This document shows, piece by piece, positions 5,731-8,980 of a stretch of 8,980 bases of DNA (positions within the stretch are counted from its first letter, which is position 1; each line of letters starts with the position of its first letter). Origin of the DNA: Candidatus Cloacimonadota bacterium (GTDB lineage: Bacteria; Cloacimonadota; Cloacimonadia; Cloacimonadales; Cloacimonadaceae); NCBI GenBank assembly GCA_023230795.1, contig JALNWR010000104.1, forward strand, positions 1 to 8,980. Reading direction: 5' to 3'. The position numbers and the translations under genes are program-made. The notes beneath the pieces are model-generated. The model searched no databases. It saw nothing but the letters and a program-made list of their open reading frames with translations, and was not told the origin of the DNA.

Positions 5731-6018
5731 TTAGTAGCCGCCTGACATTCCACCCACGAGACCGATTATGGTACTGAAGAGAAGTATGTACAAGACAATC
5801 CCAATACCCATAAAGATCAATTGTGCGATAGCCCAGTTCTTGCGATTTGGATTTTCTGAAGAGCTTGCTGCCCAAACTATTAACATGATGATGTTTACGA
5901 GAGGGATTATGAGGATGATCATAGTAACTATCCAATTTCCTATACTCATGACTGGAGCCATGTTTTGATGGGGAGTCAGATCGGATTGGCTTGTAAAAGA
6001 ACGTGGTTCTTGTTCCAT
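5731..6018 (-). CDS. Small two-helix inner-membrane protein
   Basis: This 95-residue protein has a polar N-terminus (1-24) rich in Gln, Ser and Pro. It has two transmembrane helices: about 28-50 (IIPLVNIIMLIVWAA core) and about 63-88, joined by a short polar loop SSSENPNRKNWA. It ends in a Gly-rich tail (GGMSGGY). The IPLVNIIMLIVWA-then-NP-KNWA pattern resembles small uncharacterised membrane proteins found in several bacterial phyla (from memory); I know of no established function. The start is secure: AAGGAGG (6032-6026) lies 7 nt before ATG 6018, and a near-consensus promoter lies about 30 nt further upstream. It is a single gene divergent from the EF-G2-like gene. Confidence 0.82.
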   Translation of the reverse strand: MEQEPRSFTSQSDLTPHQNMAPVMSIGNWIVTMIILIIPLVNIIMLIVWAASSSENPNRKNWAIAQLIFMGIGIVLYILLFSTIIGLVGGMSGGY

Positions 6019-6047
6019 GCTGGAACCTCCTTATATTTATTGATCGC

Positions 6048-6077
6048 ATGATATTTTAATCCCGGCATGGATGTCAA
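6048..6077 (-). promoter_or_regulatory. Near-consensus sigma70-type promoter for the small membrane-protein gene
   Basis: On the minus strand, TTGACA (6077-6072), an 18-nt spacer and TATCAT (6053-6048, five of six matches) form a strong promoter. Transcription would begin near 6041, giving a short leader of about 23 nt that includes the AAGGAGG ribosome binding site. It suggests substantial constitutive expression. Confidence 0.72.
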
Positions 6078-6091
6078 GAAAAACAAAAGCA

Positions 6092-6122
6092 TTGACACCT
6101 ATAAGGTAACGAAAATTATGGT
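6092..6122 (+). promoter_or_regulatory. Putative promoter for the EF-G2-like/yebC unit
   Basis: A perfect TTGACA at 6092-6097 is followed by TATGGT (6117-6122) at a 19-nt spacing, or by weaker ATTATG (6115-6120) at 17 nt. The leader to ATG 6174 would be about 45 nt. Its -35 box lies only 14 bp from the oppositely directed -35 of the small membrane-protein gene. Confidence 0.45.
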
Positions 6123-6173
6123 TCTACAGCCTAAAAAATTCTATGAAAATGAGATAAACACACGAGGAAAAAC

Positions 6174-8228
6174 ATGAAAGAATACTCAATGAAGAACTTA
6201 CGCAATCTTATGTTAGTTGGCTCCAGCGGAGCTGGTAAGACTACTTTGTCAGAACAAATCTTTAACAAAACAAAAGCTACCAATAGACTTGGTAAAATCG
6301 ATGAAGGTAATACCGTACTCGATTTTGACCCTGAAGAAATCGCAAAAAAGATGTCTTTGGGTCTTTCCATCGGGTATGTAAATCATAAAGACCATAGGAT
6401 CAACATCCTGGACGCACCGGGCTATCCTGATTTTGTGGGTGATACCGTGGTTGCCCTTCCCGCTGTGGAAAACGTGGTGATAGTAGCAAATGCTGCCGGT
6501 GGTTTTGAAGTGGGTCTGGAGCTTGCTCTGGAACAGCTTGAAGGCAAGAAAAAGGCCAAAATCATCCTGGTAAATCGCATGGACAACGAACATGCCGATT
6601 TTGAGAAAACCCTGGAATCCATCCATGAGAATAGCGATCTCAGACCCGTGAAAGTTCACATTCCTATTGGGAAAGAAGGTGCCTTTGAAGGCGTGGTGGA
6701 CCTCGTCCGCCAAAAAGCTTACACGGCTGCCGGTGAAGTAGAAGTTCCTGCCAGTATGCAAGATCAGATGGAAGATGCACGTTTGCAGCTCATGGAAGCT
6801 GTGGCTGAGACAGATGAGGATCTGCTCAATGAGTTTTTGGAAAACATGGAGTTGTCTCAGGATCATTTGATAGCTGGACTGAGGAAATGCATTGCCAGCG
6901 GCGAGATTATCCCTGCATTTGTTTGCAGCGCAGGAACCGGTCTGGGCGTAATGGCCTTCTTGCAAGGGGTCATAGATTATCTGGTTTCTCCAGCGGATTA
7001 CCCCAAGATCGAACTGGTGGAAGGTGAAGACGTCAAAGAATTCATCGCCAGCGCGGATGGTGAGCTTTTGGGATACATTTTCAAGCTTTATGCAGACCCC
7101 AGCATGGGCGATTTTGCTTATGTAAGGATGTTTTCCGGTGTGCTCAAAACCAGTCAGGAATTTTATACCCCAGAAAAAGATGCAAAAGACAAAGCCGGTA
7201 ATATGTACTATATGTTTGGGAAAAACCGACATGACTGTTCTGAGCTAAGAGCCGGAGAGATCGGCGCTTTGGTAAAGCTAAAAAATGCACGGGTAATGAA
7301 CAGCATAGTGGCCTTGAATGCCCGCCATGCCATCAAGCCCGTAGATTTGCCAGAAGCCACCACATGGCAGGCGTTAAAAGCGGTAAATCAATCCGATGAA
7401 GACAAAATTGGCGGCAGCTTGCAGAAAGTGATCGCAGAAGACCCTACCATCCGCTACGACTTGAATGTGGAAACTCATGAGAACGTACTTTCCGGCATGG
7501 GAGATCAACAATTGCAATTGGTCTTAAAAAAGCTGAAAAATCGCTATAAAGTGGAAGCTGAACTCAAAACTCCACGAATTCCCTACAAAGAGACCATCAC
7601 CGCCAGTGCGGAAAGCCAATATCGGCATAAAAAACAATCCGGCGGACGCGGCCAATATGGCGAAGTGTATTTCAGGATCAAGCCCACCGAACGCGGAGAA
7701 GGATTCCAATTCATCAATGCTATAGTAGGCGGCGTGATTCCTTCAAACTTCATTCCCGCCATCGAAAAGGGTTTGGTGGAGACCATGGAAAAGGGCATCA
7801 TCGCAGGATATCAAGTGGTAGATGTAGCCGTGGAAGTGTATTATGGCAGTTACCACGATGTGGATAGCTCTGAAATGGCTTTCAAGATTGCTTCATCAAT
7901 GGCTCTCAAAGAAGGTTTCAAGAAATGCAAGCCTATCCTGCTGGAGCCAATTTACAATATCGTAATCATCGTTCCCAGTGAATATATGGGTGATGTGATG
8001 GGAGATATTTCCACTCGCAGAGGCCGGATCATGGGAATGGAACAGCGCGGTAAAAAGCAGTATCTGAGTGCTCAAATGCCCGTGGTAGAAATGTATGCTT
8101 ACTATCCCGCACTGAAGTCATTTACTCAAGGCCGGGGCCGCTTTACCCAGGAATTTTCTCATTACGAGAGAGTTCCGGAAGATATTACTCAGAAGGTGGT
8201 AGCAGCCTGGCAAGATAACGAAGTTTAA
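6174..8228 (+). CDS. EF-G2-like translational GTPase (elongation factor G paralogue)
   Basis: This 684-residue protein has the five-domain EF-G layout. GTPase motifs are P-loop GSSGAGKTT (16-24), G3 DAPGYPDF (80-87), G4 NRMD (134-137) and G5 SAGTG (252-256). Domains II and III lie at about 295-470, domain IV at about 480-590 (including QSGGRGQYGEV and HDVDSSEMAFKIASS) and domain V to the end (GDVMGDISTRRGRIMGM). Canonical EF-G has AHIDAGKTT and DTPGHVDF; here the P-loop differs and the catalytic-His position is Tyr84. Both changes are typical of the EF-G2/FusA2-like paralogue group, so it is probably not the main translocase. Its role is unsettled in general; ribosome binding is likely from domains III-V. 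ATG 6174 has GAGG (6164-6167) 6 nt upstream. The yebC start follows the stop by 17 nt. Confidence 0.9.
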   Translation: MKEYSMKNLRNLMLVGSSGAGKTTLSEQIFNKTKATNRLGKIDEGNTVLDFDPEEIAKKMSLGLSIGYVNHKDHRINILDAPGYPDFVGDTVVALPAVENVVIVANAAGGFEVGLELALEQLEGKKKAKIILVNRMDNEHADFEKTLESIHENSDLRPVKVHIPIGKEGAFEGVVDLVRQKAYTAAGEVEVPASMQDQMEDARLQLMEAVAETDEDLLNEFLENMELSQDHLIAGLRKCIASGEIIPAFVCSAGTGLGVMAFLQGVIDYLVSPADYPKIELVEGEDVKEFIASADGELLGYIFKLYADPSMGDFAYVRMFSGVLKTSQEFYTPEKDAKDKAGNMYYMFGKNRHDCSELRAGEIGALVKLKNARVMNSIVALNARHAIKPVDLPEATTWQALKAVNQSDEDKIGGSLQKVIAEDPTIRYDLNVETHENVLSGMGDQQLQLVLKKLKNRYKVEAELKTPRIPYKETITASAESQYRHKKQSGGRGQYGEVYFRIKPTERGEGFQFINAIVGGVIPSNFIPAIEKGLVETMEKGIIAGYQVVDVAVEVYYGSYHDVDSSEMAFKIASSMALKEGFKKCKPILLEPIYNIVIIVPSEYMGDVMGDISTRRGRIMGMEQRGKKQYLSAQMPVVEMYAYYPALKSFTQGRGRFTQEFSHYERVPEDITQKVVAAWQDNEV

Positions 8229-8245
8229 AAAAGATAGAGGTACGT

Positions 8246-8980
8246 ATGTCCGGACACAACAAGTGGAGCTCGATCAAGCATAAAAAAGGTGCAGCAGATG
8301 CCAAGCGAGGCAAGATATTCACCCGTTTGGTCAAAGAAATCATTTTGGCAGCCAAGGATGGCGGCGGAGACCCCGAGAGCAATCCCCGGCTCAGAACCGC
8401 TATTCTCACGGCCAAGGCAGCCAATATGCCCCGCGAAAATATCGAACGTGCCATCAAACGCGGCACTGGTGAAATCGAAGGTGTCTCTTATGAAGAGGTT
8501 ACCTACGAAGGTTATGGCCAAGGTGGAGTCGGCATCGTCATCGATGTGATGACCGATAACAAAAACCGCACTGTGGCAGAATTGCGCCATACCCTCTCAA
8601 AATATGGCGGGAACCTGGCTGAAGCCGGAGCGGTATCCTGGAATTTTGACTTCAAGGGCTATTTTAATGTCCCCGTGGCAGGCCTGGAAGAAGATGAATT
8701 CATGATGCAAGCTTTGGAAGCCGGCGCCGAAGACGTGGAAATGGGGGATGAGTACTTTGAAGTATATACGTCTCCCACCGAATTTCATACAGTGGTGAGC
8801 AATATCGAAGCAGCCGGATTGCCGGTGGAAAATGCAGAGCTAACCAGGGTGCCCAAAACCACCATCAAAGCCGATGATGTGGCCTCAAAACTCCTGAAGC
8901 TGATAGATATGCTCGAAGAGCTGGATGACGTTCAAAAGGTCTATGCCAATTTTGAGCTATCCGATGAGGTAATCGCAGAG
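8246..8980 (+). CDS. yebC: YebC/PmpR-TACO1 family protein, 3' end cut by window edge
   Basis: The frame is open for 245 codons to the window edge with no stop. The family is usually about 240-250 residues and ends in a segment like FELSDEVIAE, so only a few residues should be missing. The start MSGHNKWSSIKHKKGAADAK is the family hallmark, followed by AANMPRENIERAIKRGTG (about 62-79) and YEGYGQGGVGIVIDVMTDNKNRT (about 91-113). The family was long annotated as a transcriptional regulator. More recent work on YebC and mitochondrial TACO1 points to the ribosome, easing synthesis of proline-rich stretches. AGAGG (8236-8240) lies 5 nt before ATG. Tight linkage to the EF-G2-like gene (17 nt) suggests co-transcription and fits a role in translation. 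Confidence 0.95.
   Translation, partial: MSGHNKWSSIKHKKGAADAKRGKIFTRLVKEIILAAKDGGGDPESNPRLRTAILTAKAANMPRENIERAIKRGTGEIEGVSYEEVTYEGYGQGGVGIVIDVMTDNKNRTVAELRHTLSKYGGNLAEAGAVSWNFDFKGYFNVPVAGLEEDEFMMQALEAGAEDVEMGDEYFEVYTSPTEFHTVVSNIEAAGLPVENAELTRVPKTTIKADDVASKLLKLIDMLEELDDVQKVYANFELSDEVIAE

Noticed and set aside
5648..6049. 133-codon minus-strand frame overlapping the small membrane protein
   Set aside because: The 95-residue frame has a strong Shine-Dalgarno, a promoter and two clean transmembrane helices; the 133-codon frame is an Arg/His/Ser-rich shadow.
6249..7232. 327-codon minus-strand frame
   Set aside because: It is wholly antisense to the EF-G2-like gene, whose motifs are clear; its His/Phe-rich product shows no recognisable domain.

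Overview
The window looks like a chromosomal stretch of a Gram-negative-type (diderm) anaerobe with moderate G+C. The mix of a periplasmic parvulin foldase, an outer-membrane barrel protein, an archaeal-type phosphoglucosamine mutase, an EF-G2-like GTPase and YebC fits Candidatus Cloacimonadota best. That placement is inference from gene style, not from a marker gene.

Layout. At 1-217 (minus) is the start of a secreted class II glutamine-amidotransferase-like (Ntn hydrolase) gene that runs off the left edge. It is preceded by a well-placed ribosome binding site and ATG in a different frame, and the two frames meet at a run of seven Gs. Positions 291-946 hold no convincing gene but carry a hairpin and a 54-bp tandem repeat. 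At 947-1435 (plus) is a small exported beta-barrel-like protein. It converges on a minus-strand pair: a membrane-anchored SurA/PpiD-like parvulin (2994-4781) followed by a GlmM-type phosphohexomutase (1553-2908). A perfect 15-bp stem-loop separates those two genes, and another long hairpin lies between the convergent gene ends.

A 640-bp gap (4782-5420) contains a striking 54-nt composite palindrome and an operator-like inverted repeat. It is followed by tRNA-Ala(GGC) with encoded CCA and a strong terminator. A small two-helix membrane protein (5731-6018, minus) and an EF-G2-like gene (6174-8228, plus) are transcribed divergently from back-to-back -35 boxes. The EF-G2-like gene is followed after 17 nt by yebC, which reaches the right edge with its stop codon just outside.

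Functionally the window is mostly housekeeping: envelope biogenesis (GlmM, periplasmic foldase, barrel protein) and translation (tRNA-Ala, EF-G2-like factor, YebC). I see no CRISPR array, transposase, phage gene or defence system. The least explained parts are the intergenic structures (54-bp tandem repeat, composite palindrome, U-tract-less hairpins), the poly-G frame break at the left edge, and the pairing of an EF-G paralogue lacking the catalytic His with YebC.
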